NCBI RefSeq assembly: GCF_021545335.1
Contig: NZ_CP089312.1
Coordinates: forward strand, 5,828,001 to 5,892,000
Direction: 5' to 3'
From: Streptomyces sp. GQFP
GTDB lineage: Bacteria; Actinomycetota; Actinomycetes; Streptomycetales; Streptomycetaceae
DNA length: 64,000 nucleotides
Shown: positions 43,016-51,317 of the stretch, in pieces
Numbering within the stretch: the stretch's first letter is position 1
Layout: every line of letters starts with the position of its first letter
Translations under genes and position numbers: made by a program
Notes under the pieces: generated by a model
Told to the model about the DNA's origin: nothing
Seen by the model: only the letters and a program-made list of their open reading frames with translations
Databases searched by the model: none

Positions 43016-44469
43016 CACGCGACGATCCGGGACACCGTGGGCCGCACGTGCCTCAGCCCGAGCTTCCGGTCGCCGCGCCCTATGACGACGCAACTGGGCA
43101 CGTAGTAACGGTCGTTCATGTGGTTGGTCTCCTGATAGCGCACACCGTCGTCCCAGCACCCATAGCCGCTGCTGCGGCCGACGAAGCGGTTGGGGATGAT
43201 GTCCCGCAGCAGCGTCCTGCTGCCCAGGTCGAGGGGCTCCCCGGCCTGGTGGAGGCGGCGCCACTGGAGCGACAGGTAGACGCCCATCGTCGGAGAGGCG
43301 GCCCGGACCGCCTCGCCCGGGTCGAGCTCCCGGTTGTGCAGCCCGGGAAGGCCCGCCAGCAGCCGGGCGGTCGCGCGGACGGACGGGCCGAGGATTTCGG
43401 TGTGGAGCGCCAGGACTCCGGGCAGCGCCGGGGCGAGCGAGTCGTTGACCACCGACAGGCCCCACGGCCGCCGGGGCGCGTCGATGCCCGCACGGCCGGA
43501 ACCGGTGTCCTGGAGCGGTACGACCCCGGCCGGGAGGCCGAACGACATCCGCCGGGACAGTCCCACACCGCCGAAGCCGGGTCCTGGCCCTGTTGCCCGG
43601 TAGCGGCCCAGCAGCCGGGTCCACTCGTCGAGGGTCAGCGTCGGCGTCAGGACTACGGCGGGGTGCCAGCCGTAGCCGTACATCGCCTCCAGGGTCTGCG
43701 CGAGTCCGTCGGCTGCCTCGGCGAAGCGGTCCAGCGGGGGCAGGGCCGCACCCTCGGGCAGCAGGTCGTCCTCGGCGGCGGCTTCGGTGAGCAGGCGGTA
43801 CTCCCGGTGCGCCATGGCGAACACGTCGTGAGACGTACCACCCAGCGGGTTCTGCCGGAGGACGGTCCCGTTCAGGCCGAGCGCGGCCAGGGCGTCTTCT
43901 ACGGGGACGGCGTACAGCACGTTGCTGGCCGCCCGCCCGCCGGACTCCGGGCCACGGTCGAGGTCCTCCTCCTGCTGCTCGATGAGGATGCCGACCACGA
44001 CGTCGCCCCGGCCGGGGATCGTGACGGCGCTGCCGGAGTAGCCGCGGAAGTTCTTGAGGCCCTCGTCGACCCGCAGTTGGTGGACGCGCCCGTGGTTCCC
44101 GTACTGGTCGGTGAAGTCGGTACGCCCTGACGCGCTGAGCACGCCCGAGAGATGGGCACCGGCCGTCTGATTGGGCAGCGGGACGGCCCAGCGCTCGCCC
44201 TGGGCGGCGGTGGACAGGGCCGCGACCGTGCCCTCCCGGTCCTCGGCCAGGGTGAGCAGCGCGATGTCGTGACCGGTCGCCTCCTGGACGGCTGTCACGG
44301 CGAGGTCCGCGCCGCCCGTCCGGAACCGGATGCGCTCGGCTGCCAGTCCGTGCACCACGTGCCGGGCCGTGAGCACGGTACGACGTGTGATCAGCACACC
44401 CCCGCCCACGTCGAGGAGGCCTCCCGCGACCGTGTTCACGACGCGGCCGAAGGGGCGGTCAGGCGCCAT
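43012..44469 (-). CDS. trypsin-like serine protease with a long unknown C-terminal domain
   Basis: The 485-residue protein has a chymotrypsin-fold domain in its first 200 residues. The triad is visible as His37 in VLTARHVVHG, Asp68 in ATGHDIALLTL and Ser145 in FRGYSGSAV. No signal peptide is seen, so it is probably cytoplasmic. Residues about 210-485 form a separate region rich in aromatic residues (YGYGWHPAVVLTPTLTLDEW, RYQETNHMNDRYYVPSCVVI) that I cannot assign. It overlaps the CU044_2847-type gene by 11 bp. Proteases of this kind paired with such partners are predicted effectors in actinobacterial conflict systems. Confidence 0.82.
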   Translation of the reverse strand: MAPDRPFGRVVNTVAGGLLDVGGGVLITRRTVLTARHVVHGLAAERIRFRTGGADLAVTAVQEATGHDIALLTLAEDREGTVAALSTAAQGERWAVPLPNQTAGAHLSGVLSASGRTDFTDQYGNHGRVHQLRVDEGLKNFRGYSGSAVTIPGRGDVVVGILIEQQEEDLDRGPESGGRAASNVLYAVPVEDALAALGLNGTVLRQNPLGGTSHDVFAMAHREYRLLTEAAAEDDLLPEGAALPPLDRFAEAADGLAQTLEAMYGYGWHPAVVLTPTLTLDEWTRLLGRYRATGPGPGFGGVGLSRRMSFGLPAGVVPLQDTGSGRAGIDAPRRPWGLSVVNDSLAPALPGVLALHTEILGPSVRATARLLAGLPGLHNRELDPGEAVRAASPTMGVYLSLQWRRLHQAGEPLDLGSRTLLRDIIPNRFVGRSSGYGCWDDGVRYQETNHMNDRYYVPSCVVIGRGDRKLGLRHVRPTVSRIVAW

Positions 44470-44815
44470 CGGCGGCCGGGTCCGTGCGCTGGAAGGTGAG
44501 CGTGACCTCGAAGGTGCAGCCGGCAGTCGCCTTCGACACGATCACTCCGGCCTCGGCGGTCAGCGTGATGCCGAACTTGGCGCTCAGCTCGCTCAGTCGC
44601 CACTTCTCGTCGGCGGGCAGCGCGTCGGCGCCCGCGAGTACGGACTCCCCGCCCACCCGCATCGCGGCGCGGATGTCGTCTACCCTGCCCGAAAGTGCCT
44701 CGGGCAGGGCTGTGTTGGACCTGATCTGGCGGTTGCCGTCCAGCGAGGCCACCTGCACCAGCACGGTCGGGCCGTCGCCGGCGCCCCGCTCGTGATCGTC
44801 GACCGGCACGACCAT
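44459..44815 (-). CDS. CU044_2847 family protein (Trypco1-like), protease partner
   Basis: The 118-residue protein fits the trypsin-co-occurring family: TVLVQVASLDGNRQIR near the start, then a helix (LPEALSGRVDDIRAAMRVGG). The hallmark comes next, KWRLSELSAKFGITLTAEAG and VIVSKATAGCTFEVTLTFQ. Family members are small adaptor-like domains found beside or fused to trypsin-like proteases in predicted biological conflict systems. It is the first gene of a five-gene operon in which each stop overlaps the next start. GGGGAGGGG precedes the ATG closely. Its biochemical role is not known. Confidence 0.78.
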   Translation of the reverse strand: MVVPVDDHERGAGDGPTVLVQVASLDGNRQIRSNTALPEALSGRVDDIRAAMRVGGESVLAGADALPADEKWRLSELSAKFGITLTAEAGVIVSKATAGCTFEVTLTFQRTDPAADGA

Positions 44816-45101
44816 TACCCCTCCCCATGGGCAGTGGGCCGGCGATGCTCAGGTGTCCGGCCCGCTACGTGCGCCGTCACAGTAGGGTGATCGCTCCCGG
44901 TCCGGCCCGGTGAATACTGATCCGGTATCAAACTGTCACTTAACGCGACCATCGGTGTCGTGGCCGGGCCGTTTGATGGGCGCGGTAGACGTTCGGCATG
45001 GTGTCGTCCATGCGCCTGCGGGCCTCGCAGCCGGTGGTGGCGGTTCCGGAGGCATGTGGCCATGCGTCGAACCGGCCGTCAGGTGACCCGTAGGAGAACT
45101 C
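44816..45101. other. 286-bp intergenic region upstream of the protease operon
   Basis: No gene is seen. The stretch GAATACTGATCCGGTATCAAAC (shown as one site of two halves, GATACCGG and its near mirror) around 44912-44935 is the least GC-rich part and contains an imperfect dyad ATACTGATCCGGTAT. It is the best place for the operon promoter. The remainder is ordinary GC-rich DNA. Confidence 0.35.
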
Positions 45102-46094
45102 CTAGTCGGCGGCGTTCCGCAACTCCGTCAGGAACGGCACCAGTTCCGCGTTGACCTCCTCCGGCCGCTCCTGCTGCGTCCAGTGGCCGCAGCCCTCAAG
45201 GACCACCGGCGGGCGCCGCAGGTTCGGCATCAACTCCGGGAGTTGTTCGATGAGTTGGGGTGTGCCCGGGAACGCCGGCACCAGGTCCTTGTCGCCGTAC
45301 ACGTACAGCGCGGGCGTACTGACCACCGCCTCGTGCCAGGCGGCCGTCAGTTCCCAGTTGCGGTCGATGTTGCGGTACCAGTTGAGGGCGCCGGTGAAGG
45401 TGCCCGCGAAGCTGTCGGTGAGGTGGTCGAGGTCCTTCTCCGTGAGCCAGGCCGGGAGTTGCTCCGGGTCGGGCATCGTGTCCAGCCAGCCCTGGCCGGG
45501 CTCGATCAGCGGCTGCTTGCCGGTGCCCGAGTCGGGGCTGTCGCCGGAGAAGGAGTACAGGGTCTTGCGGAGGGTGGTGCGCGGGTCGCGGGCCAGTTCG
45601 GCGTCGGCGACCCCGGGGCGGTTGATGTAGTTCCAGTAGAAACGGCCCCCGAACATCGCCTCCATCACCCCCAGGGGCCGCCGGTCGCCCCGGAACGGCG
45701 GCGGCACGCTCAGGCCCGCCACCCCGCGCACGATGTCCGGCCGCAGCAGCGCGGTGTGCCAGGCGACGGGCGCGCCCCAGTCGTGCCCGACGACGTACGC
45801 CGTCTCCTCGCCGAGCGCGTGGATCAGCCCGACCACGTCCCCGACCAGGTGCAGGATGCTGTACGAGGACACGTCCTCGGGGCGGTCGCTGCCGCCGTAT
45901 CCGCGCTGGTCGGGGGCGACGACCCGGAAACCGGCGGCGGCCAGCGGGCCGAACTGGTGGCGCCAGGAGTGCCAGGACTCGGGGAAACCGTGCAGCAGGA
46001 CGACCAGCGGGCCCTCGCCGGCCTCCGCGATGTGCAGCTGGATGCCGTTCACGTCCACCATGCGGTGCTCAACCACTGTGCTGTCTCCACCCAT
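45102..46094 (-). CDS. alpha/beta hydrolase, soluble epoxide hydrolase type
   Basis: The 330-residue hydrolase has the HGFPESWHSW oxyanion motif and the nucleophile motif VVGHDWGAPVAW with Asp as nucleophile. A lid with Tyr residues (FYWNYINRP, LNWYRNIDRNW) can polarise an epoxide. The catalytic His lies in EGCGHWTQQERPEEV, and LYVYGDKDLVPAF holds the acid. It resembles EphA-like enzymes that open epoxides to diols. ATG 46094 is preferred, with ATG 46112 as an alternative; no clear ribosome binding site is seen. It lies 20 bp from the end of the enoyl-CoA hydratase gene on the same strand and may be part of that operon. Confidence 0.88.
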   Translation of the reverse strand: MGGDSTVVEHRMVDVNGIQLHIAEAGEGPLVVLLHGFPESWHSWRHQFGPLAAAGFRVVAPDQRGYGGSDRPEDVSSYSILHLVGDVVGLIHALGEETAYVVGHDWGAPVAWHTALLRPDIVRGVAGLSVPPPFRGDRRPLGVMEAMFGGRFYWNYINRPGVADAELARDPRTTLRKTLYSFSGDSPDSGTGKQPLIEPGQGWLDTMPDPEQLPAWLTEKDLDHLTDSFAGTFTGALNWYRNIDRNWELTAAWHEAVVSTPALYVYGDKDLVPAFPGTPQLIEQLPELMPNLRRPPVVLEGCGHWTQQERPEEVNAELVPFLTELRNAAD

Positions 46095-46114
46095 GATGCA
46101 AAGGGTAAGCATTG

Positions 46115-46909
46115 CTATCGCAACCGGAAATCCGGGGTCCTGGCGGCGAAGAGTTCCGCCTGCCGGTCCCCCGGGAGGTTGCCCAGTCGCACCAGGTGCG
46201 GGGCATAGGCGAGGGCGTGCGCACGGGCCGCCTCCTTCGCCGCCCACACCGCCCGGACCGTCCCCTGCACCCCCTCCGGCGGATACGACGCGATGACCCG
46301 GGCGCACTCCACCGCGGCCTCCAACACCCCACCGGGCGCCGTCACTTCACTGACCAGGCCGATCTCGTACGCCCGCGCCGCCGACACCCGCTCCGCCGTT
46401 CCCATCAGCGCCATCCGCGCGATCTCCCCGTACGGCATCCGCTGCGCCATGCCCATCGTCTCGTACGCGCTGACCATGCCGTACGTGGTGTGCGGGTCGA
46501 AGAAGGTCGCGGCCGGGTCGGCGACGACGAACTCCGACTCCGTGAGGAGATAGAAGGCGCCGCCGCACGCCATACCGTTCACCGCCGCGATCACCGGCTT
46601 CCAGAGGTCGTTGGCCTTCGGCCCGATCCTCTCCAGCGGATCGTCCACCATATAGGGGGAGTTGGGCTGCGGGACGGTCGCGGTGCGGTCGAGCCCGGTG
46701 CAGAAGGCGCGCCCGCCTGCTCCGGTGAGGACGATCGCCCGTACGGTGTCGTCGAAGCGCAACTCCCGCCAGGTGGCCGCCAGTTCGGCGGCGGTGGCGA
46801 GGTCGATGGCGTTGAGCTTCCGCGGCCGGTCGAGGGTGAGGACGGCGACCCCGGTGTCCTTGTCGGTCGACAGGTTCAGGCCGCTCACGGGCGTTTCAGG
46901 GTTGCTCAC
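46115..46909 (-). CDS. enoyl-CoA hydratase family protein
   Basis: The 264-residue crotonase-fold protein has VAVLTLDRPRKLNAIDLATA, the first oxyanion loop GRAFCTGLDRTA, and the second AAVNGMACGGAFYLLTESEF. The usual ADLR after CTG is shortened, and the catalytic-acid region reads FFDPHTTYGMVSAYET, so the reaction may differ from simple hydration. GTG 46909 overlaps the DUF35 stop as GTGA. It forms a translationally coupled unit with the DUF35 and thiolase-like genes, a set known from side-chain retro-aldol cleavage of steroids. Confidence 0.86.
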   Translation of the reverse strand: MSNPETPVSGLNLSTDKDTGVAVLTLDRPRKLNAIDLATAAELAATWRELRFDDTVRAIVLTGAGGRAFCTGLDRTATVPQPNSPYMVDDPLERIGPKANDLWKPVIAAVNGMACGGAFYLLTESEFVVADPAATFFDPHTTYGMVSAYETMGMAQRMPYGEIARMALMGTAERVSAARAYEIGLVSEVTAPGGVLEAAVECARVIASYPPEGVQGTVRAVWAAKEAARAHALAYAPHLVRLGNLPGDRQAELFAARTPDFRLR

Positions 46910-47322
46910 GGGCGCTCCAGGATCCACTGCGGAAGCCCGGCCGAGGAGAAGACGACCTGTACCCGCGCCCCGATGCGAATCCGGTCGGGGGGAAGGGAGT
47001 TGAGGGGTGCGTCGGGGCCCGTGACCAGATTGCCGACGAGTCGGATGCGCGGAGCGTCCGCCAGTTCGACCACGATCACGTTGTACGGGGCCAGCTCGGC
47101 GTAGTCCGGGAGGAGCGGCGGATGCGGGACGACGTACGACCAGATCCGTCCGCGTCCGCTGACCTGGCGCCACTCGCTCGCGAAGGACTGGCAGTGGGGG
47201 CAGCAGGGGCGGGGCGGGAAGCGGGGTTCGGCGCAGTCGGCGCAGGTCTGGACGCGGAGTTCGCCCTGGGCGGCGTACTCCCAGAAGGGGGCGCCGTCTT
47301 CGTCGACGACAGGGGTCAGCAT
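46906..47322 (-). CDS. DUF35 OB-fold protein with zinc ribbon
   Basis: The 138-residue protein has a zinc ribbon (CADCAEPRFPPRPCCPHC gives both Cys pairs) followed by an OB-fold (GRIWSYVVPHPPLLPDYAEL, YNVIVVELADAPRIRLVGNL). Such proteins pair with SCP2-type thiolases such as Ltp2 to make an active aldolase. Here it lies between a thiolase-like gene and an enoyl-CoA hydratase gene, which fits that role exactly. GGAG sits 8 bp before the ATG inside a short CTCTCAACTT-type repeat. Confidence 0.85.
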   Translation of the reverse strand: MLTPVVDEDGAPFWEYAAQGELRVQTCADCAEPRFPPRPCCPHCQSFASEWRQVSGRGRIWSYVVPHPPLLPDYAELAPYNVIVVELADAPRIRLVGNLVTGPDAPLNSLPPDRIRIGARVQVVFSSAGLPQWILERP

Positions 47323-47324
47323 CT

Positions 47325-47375
47325 CTCAACTCCTCGGGCTCTCAACTTCTCAGCTCTCAGCTCTCAACTTCTCAA
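47325..47375 (-). repeat. short CTCTCAACTT / CTCAGCTCTC repeat between coupled genes
   Basis: The 41-bp spacer between the thiolase-like and DUF35 genes is built of near-identical units such as CTCAACTTCT and CAGCTCTCAG repeated four to five times. On the coding strand they read as GAGAGTTGAG-type purine-rich units and so provide redundant Shine-Dalgarno-like sequence for the DUF35 gene. Confidence 0.65.
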
Positions 47376-48521
47376 CAGAAGGGCGGATGTGGGGACGCCC
47401 TCGCCTGCGGTGACCAGGCAGGTGGTGGCCCCGGGGACCTGGGCGGTACTCGTGCCGCGCAGTTGCCGTACGCCCTCGGTGATGAGGTTGAAGCCATGGA
47501 CGTATGCCTCGCTGAGGCCGCCCCCGCCGGTGTTCATCGGCAGTCGGCCGCCGATCTCCAGGGCGCCGCCCTCGGTGAAGGCGCCGCCCTCGCCGCGTCC
47601 GCAGAAGCCGTAGCCCTCCAGGGAGAGCGGGATGAGGGCGGTGAACGCGTCGTAGATCTGGGCGACTTGGACGTCGTCCGGGGTGAAGTCGGCGTGTTTC
47701 CAGAGGTGTCGGGCGGCTGTCCAGGCCGGGCCGGTCAGCGGGTCGTCGTTCCAGTAGTTGACCATCCCGTGGTGCTGGGCGGGCAGCCCCTGGGCGGCGG
47801 AGTGGATGTAGACGGGGGCGCGTCGGCAGTCACGAGCCCGCTCGGCGGAGACGATCACGACGGCCAACGCCCCGTCGGTCTCCAGGCAGTTGTCGAACAA
47901 GCACAGGGGTTCGCTGATCCAGCGGGAGGTCATGTACATCTCGCGGGTGAGCGGACGGTCGTACATGATCGCGGCCGGGTTCTGATTGGCCCGGTTGCGG
48001 CAGGCGAGGGCGACGTTGAAGAGGTGGTCGCGGGTCGTGCCGTACTCGTGCATGTGGCGGCGGGTGAGCATGGCGATCTCGTCGGAGGGCCGGAGGAGTC
48101 CGAAGGGGCGGGTCCACTGGGCCGGGGTGGGGAGTTGGGCGGTCGTGTTCCGCCACGGACGCGGCCCTGACCCCCTCTTCCGAGAGCGCCAGGCGACGCC
48201 GACCGTGGCCTGGCCGGAGGCGATGGCGGCGGCGAGATGGGCGACGGTGGCGCAGGAACCGCCGCCGCCGTAGCCGACCTTGGAGAAGAAGGTGAGGTCA
48301 CCGAGGCCGAGTGCCTTGGCGACCTCGACCTCGTCGGTCTCCTCCATCGTGTAGGAGGCGAGGGCGTCGACCTCGGCGGGGGCGATGCCCGCGTCGTCGA
48401 GCGCGGCGAGGATCGCACGGCATGCCAACGTCCGCTCGTTCTCGGGGAGTTGGCGGGCGAAGGGGGTCTGTCCGATCCCGGCGATGGCGGTGGCGTCCTT
48501 GATCCCGGCGGTAATTGCCAT
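47364..48521 (-). CDS. SCP2-type thiolase / Ltp2-like retro-aldolase subunit
   Basis: The 385-residue protein has ATAIAGIGQTPFARQLPENE at its start, then VDALASYTMEETDEVEVAKA, FFSKVGYGGGGSCATVAHLA and YDAFTALIPLSLEGYGFCGR, and the NTGGGGLSEAYVHGFNLITE loop. The Ser-Cys-Ala at the position of the thiolase nucleophile and the Tyr/Gly-rich C-terminal loop suit the Ltp2 branch, which with DUF35 cleaves C-C bonds in steroid side chains. The DUF35 partner is the next gene. Two CTGAC-N5-GTCAG operators lie just upstream and are shared with a divergent acyl-CoA ligase. Confidence 0.88.
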   Translation of the reverse strand: MAITAGIKDATAIAGIGQTPFARQLPENERTLACRAILAALDDAGIAPAEVDALASYTMEETDEVEVAKALGLGDLTFFSKVGYGGGGSCATVAHLAAAIASGQATVGVAWRSRKRGSGPRPWRNTTAQLPTPAQWTRPFGLLRPSDEIAMLTRRHMHEYGTTRDHLFNVALACRNRANQNPAAIMYDRPLTREMYMTSRWISEPLCLFDNCLETDGALAVVIVSAERARDCRRAPVYIHSAAQGLPAQHHGMVNYWNDDPLTGPAWTAARHLWKHADFTPDDVQVAQIYDAFTALIPLSLEGYGFCGRGEGGAFTEGGALEIGGRLPMNTGGGGLSEAYVHGFNLITEGVRQLRGTSTAQVPGATTCLVTAGEGVPTSALLLRS

Positions 48522-48559
48522 GGCTGTGCATGCACCTCCGCGCGAGGCCCTGCTGGCTG

Positions 48560-48601
48560 CTGACAGAGCGTCAGGTTACAGCTAATCTGACGGTCAGTCA
48601 G
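48560..48601. promoter_or_regulatory. two palindromic operators (sites 7 and 8) in a divergent promoter
   Basis: CTGACAGAGCGTCAG (48560-48574) and CTGACGGTCAGTCAG (48587-48601) have intact arms of the CTGAC-N5-GTCAG family. Their centres are 27 bp apart. They occupy the 114-bp gap between the thiolase-like gene and the acyl-CoA ligase and probably control both. Confidence 0.8.
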
Positions 48602-48635
48602 CTCTTGTGTGCGGGATGTTGTGGGGAGGCCGACG

Positions 48636-50243
48636 GTGCGCGGTGACTTGGAGTGGGGCAGCATTCCGGGGCTGGTCCTGGCGGCGGCGGAGCGGTACGG
48701 CGACGCCGAGGCGGTCGTGGACGGACGTACGCGGGTCTCGTACGCGGAGTTGGGCGCGCGGGTGGAGCACGCGGCGGCGGCGTGCGTCGCGGGCGGGGTG
48801 GAGGCCGGCGACCGGGTGGCGATCTGGGCACCCAACTCCCTTGACTGGATGGTGTCCGCGCTGGGCGCGGTCTCGGCGGGCGCGGTGCTCGTACCGCTGA
48901 ACACCCGCTTCAAGGGGACGGAGGCCGCGTACGTACTGGCGCGCAGCCGGGCGAAGTTGCTGTTCGTGACGGGGACGTTCCTGGGCACGTCGTACGTGGC
49001 GTCGCTGCGGAGGGCGGCGGGGCAAGGTGAGGGGGAGGGCCCGTTGCCGGGGCTGCCGGAGCTGACGGACGTGGTGGTGCTGGGGGAGGACGCGCCCGCT
49101 GAATTCCGTACGTGGAAGGACTTTTTGGCGGGCGGGGACGGGGTGGGGGCGGAGGTCGTCCGGGCGCGGGCGGAGGGTGTCCGGGGTTCGGATCCCTCGG
49201 ACATCGTCTTCACGTCGGGGACGACGGGGCGGCCGAAGGGGGCCGTGATCACGCATGCGCAGTCGCTGCGGGCGTACGAGATCTGGAGCGAGTTGGCGGG
49301 CCTGCGGGAGGGGGACCGCTATCTCGTCGTGAACCCGTTCTTCCACACCTTCGGCTACAAGGCAGGGGTGTTGGCGTGTCTGATGCGGGGCGCGACGGTG
49401 ATTCCGCAGCCGGTGTTCAACGTGGACACGGTCCTGGCGAACGTGGCGGCGGAGCGGGTGTCGGTGCTGCCCGGCCCACCGACACTGTTGCAGTCGTTGT
49501 TGGATCACCCGTCCCGGTCGGCGTACGACCTGTCGTCGCTGCGGCTGGTGGTGACGGGGGCGGCGGTGGTGCCGTTGCGGCTGGTGGAACGGTTGCGTAC
49601 AGAGCTGGGAGTGGCCACCGTTCTGACGGCGTACGGGCTTTCGGAGGCGAGCGGGATCGTGACGATGTGCCGCCGGGGGGATGCGGCGGAGGTGATCGCG
49701 TCGACGTCCGGGCGGGCGGTGCCGGGGGCCGAGGTGCGGGTGGAAGCGCCGGTCGGTGAGCCCGGGGAGGTGCTGGTGCGGGGCTTCAACGTCATGCGGG
49801 GGTACTTCGAGGACGCGGAGAGTACGGCTGAAGTGGTCACGGGGGAGGGGTGGTTGAGGACGGGGGACGTGGGCGTCCTGGACGGCGACGGCAACCTGCG
49901 GATCACCGACCGGTTGAAGGACATGTTCATCGTCGGCGGCTTCAACGCCTACCCGGCGGAGATCGAGCAACTCCTCGGCCTGCACCCGGATGTGGCGGAC
50001 GTGGCGGTGATCGGCGTACCGGACGGGCGGTTGGGGGAGGTCGGAAAGGCGTATGTGGTGCGGCGGCCGGGGGTGAGTCTGACGGGGGACGACCTGATCG
50101 CCTGGGCTCGGCGGGAGATGGCCAATTACAAGGTGCCGAGGGTGGTGGAGTTCGTGAGCGGGCTGCCTCGGAACGCGAGTGGGAAGGTGGTCAAGGGGGA
50201 GTTGCGGGGGGCGGGCATTCCGGGAGCGGCGGCGTCGACGTGA
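48636..50243 (+). CDS. AMP-forming acyl-CoA synthetase (FadD3-like)
   Basis: The 535-residue adenylate-forming enzyme activates an acid to acyl-CoA through an acyl-AMP. It has the P-loop DIVFTSGTTGRPKGAVITH, the A5 motif LTAYGLSEASGIVTM, A7 GWLRTGDVGVLDGDG, A8 RLKDMFIVGGFNAYPAEIEQ and the catalytic Lys in RNASGKVVKGEL. The closest pattern I recognise is FadD3, which activates the steroid-ring fragment HIP. GTG 48636 is preferred over 48609 because GGGGAGG (48623-48629) lies 6 bp upstream. The divergent thiolase and shared operators place it in the catabolic regulon. Confidence 0.92.
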   Translation: MRGDLEWGSIPGLVLAAAERYGDAEAVVDGRTRVSYAELGARVEHAAAACVAGGVEAGDRVAIWAPNSLDWMVSALGAVSAGAVLVPLNTRFKGTEAAYVLARSRAKLLFVTGTFLGTSYVASLRRAAGQGEGEGPLPGLPELTDVVVLGEDAPAEFRTWKDFLAGGDGVGAEVVRARAEGVRGSDPSDIVFTSGTTGRPKGAVITHAQSLRAYEIWSELAGLREGDRYLVVNPFFHTFGYKAGVLACLMRGATVIPQPVFNVDTVLANVAAERVSVLPGPPTLLQSLLDHPSRSAYDLSSLRLVVTGAAVVPLRLVERLRTELGVATVLTAYGLSEASGIVTMCRRGDAAEVIASTSGRAVPGAEVRVEAPVGEPGEVLVRGFNVMRGYFEDAESTAEVVTGEGWLRTGDVGVLDGDGNLRITDRLKDMFIVGGFNAYPAEIEQLLGLHPDVADVAVIGVPDGRLGEVGKAYVVRRPGVSLTGDDLIAWARREMANYKVPRVVEFVSGLPRNASGKVVKGELRGAGIPGAAAST

Positions 50244-50286
50244 TGCGTGTCACCTGGCGGATGCTTCGGGTCGGGTATGCGCGACC

Positions 50287-50970
50287 ATGATCGGAATGGA
50301 CGCTCATTTCCTCGGCATCGCTGAACTGACCGAAGTCCCCTCCGTGGCCGTCGTGGTCGACGTCATGCGTGCTTTCACCGTGGCAGCCTGGGCCTTTGCG
50401 CAAGGGGCGGAAAAGATCGTTCTCGCCGAGTCGCTGGACGACGCCCTGGCGCTCAAGGCTCGCCATCCTGACTGGGCGGCGCTCAAGGACGGGCCGCCCG
50501 CGCCAGGGTTCGAGATGGTCAACTCGCCGGGCCTGCTGCGGTCAACTGACCTTGGCGGACGGACCGTTGTGCAGAAGACCACGGCGGGCACGGTCGGCGC
50601 CCTCGCGGTCAAGGAGGCGTCACTGGTGCTGTGCGCCGGCTTCGTGGTGGCGGAGGCGACGGCTCGGCTCCTGCGGGCACGCGAGTGCGACAGCGTCACG
50701 TTCGTGGTCACGGGTGAGGACGGGCGGGCCGAGGAAGATCTGGCGTGCGCTGAATACATCGCCGGCAGGGCCGATGGGGGCGGGGCGGATGCTGCCGGGT
50801 TCCTCCGCCGCGCCGCCGATTCACGCGCCGCCGCCGAGCTGACGGAGGGGGTGCGCCAAGGCGTCCATCCTGATGATGTCGCGCTCTGTCTTGAGCTGGA
50901 CCGGTTTCCCTTTGCCATGGTGGCGGGCTTGGAGGAGTCGCTCATGGTCCTGCGTCCGTGGACCGTCTGA
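50287..50970 (+). CDS. 2-phosphosulfolactate phosphatase (ComB) family protein
   Basis: The 227-residue protein shows the ComB pattern: AVVVDVMRAFTVAAWAFAQG with the conserved Asp, KIVLAESLDDALALKA, FEMVNSPGLL, VVQKTTAGTVGALAV and VTGEDGRAEEDLACAEYIAG. Family members are magnesium-dependent phosphatases first known from coenzyme M synthesis, but streptomycetes do not make that cofactor, so the real substrate is unknown. ATG 50287 is taken; ATG 50296 is also possible. It follows the acyl-CoA ligase by 43 bp without overlap. Confidence 0.78.
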   Translation: MIGMDAHFLGIAELTEVPSVAVVVDVMRAFTVAAWAFAQGAEKIVLAESLDDALALKARHPDWAALKDGPPAPGFEMVNSPGLLRSTDLGGRTVVQKTTAGTVGALAVKEASLVLCAGFVVAEATARLLRARECDSVTFVVTGEDGRAEEDLACAEYIAGRADGGGADAAGFLRRAADSRAAAELTEGVRQGVHPDDVALCLELDRFPFAMVAGLEESLMVLRPWTV

Positions 50971-51017
50971 TCGCTGATGGGGTCAGCGTGATGGGTATCA
51001 GCTGGCATCCTCCCTCT

Positions 51018-51236
51018 ATGGCCAAGACGCAGATCAACATCCGACTGGACGGCGACATCGCCGAGATGGCTCGGCAGGCGGCGGAGACCAGGCGTATACC
51101 GGTCAACGAGTACGTCGAGCAGCTCATCCGGAACGACAACGAGCATCTGCGTGCCCTCTTCATGGCCACCGCGCAGCAGACGCTCGATGAGTTCGCCGAT
51201 CTCTTCGACGAGATCGAGGCGACTTGGAGGGACTGA
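51018..51236 (+). CDS. ribbon-helix-helix-type antitoxin-like protein
   Basis: The 72-residue protein begins MAKTQINIRLDGDIAEMARQ, a typical beta-strand and first helix of ribbon-helix-helix DNA-binding proteins. RIPVNEYVEQLIRNDNEHLR and an acidic helical tail (LDEFADLFDEIEATWRD) follow. Such proteins are usually antitoxins or repressors. No toxin is encoded directly after it. A degraded copy of the same gene occurs at 52497, on the other side of a Phd/PIN pair, which suggests duplication within a toxin-antitoxin cluster. Confidence 0.72.
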   Translation: MAKTQINIRLDGDIAEMARQAAETRRIPVNEYVEQLIRNDNEHLRALFMATAQQTLDEFADLFDEIEATWRD

Positions 51237-51317
51237 TGCGCGGCGTCGCGCACTGACTGCAGTTCGACGACCACGCCCGCCTACGCGTATCCGGCGAACG
51301 CGCCTCGCCCGTGCCGT

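Noticed and set aside
45001..45080. Possible short plus-strand gene before the epoxide hydrolase
   Set aside because: The frame is Arg/Cys/Ser-rich, overlaps the end of the real gene, and lacks a ribosome binding site.
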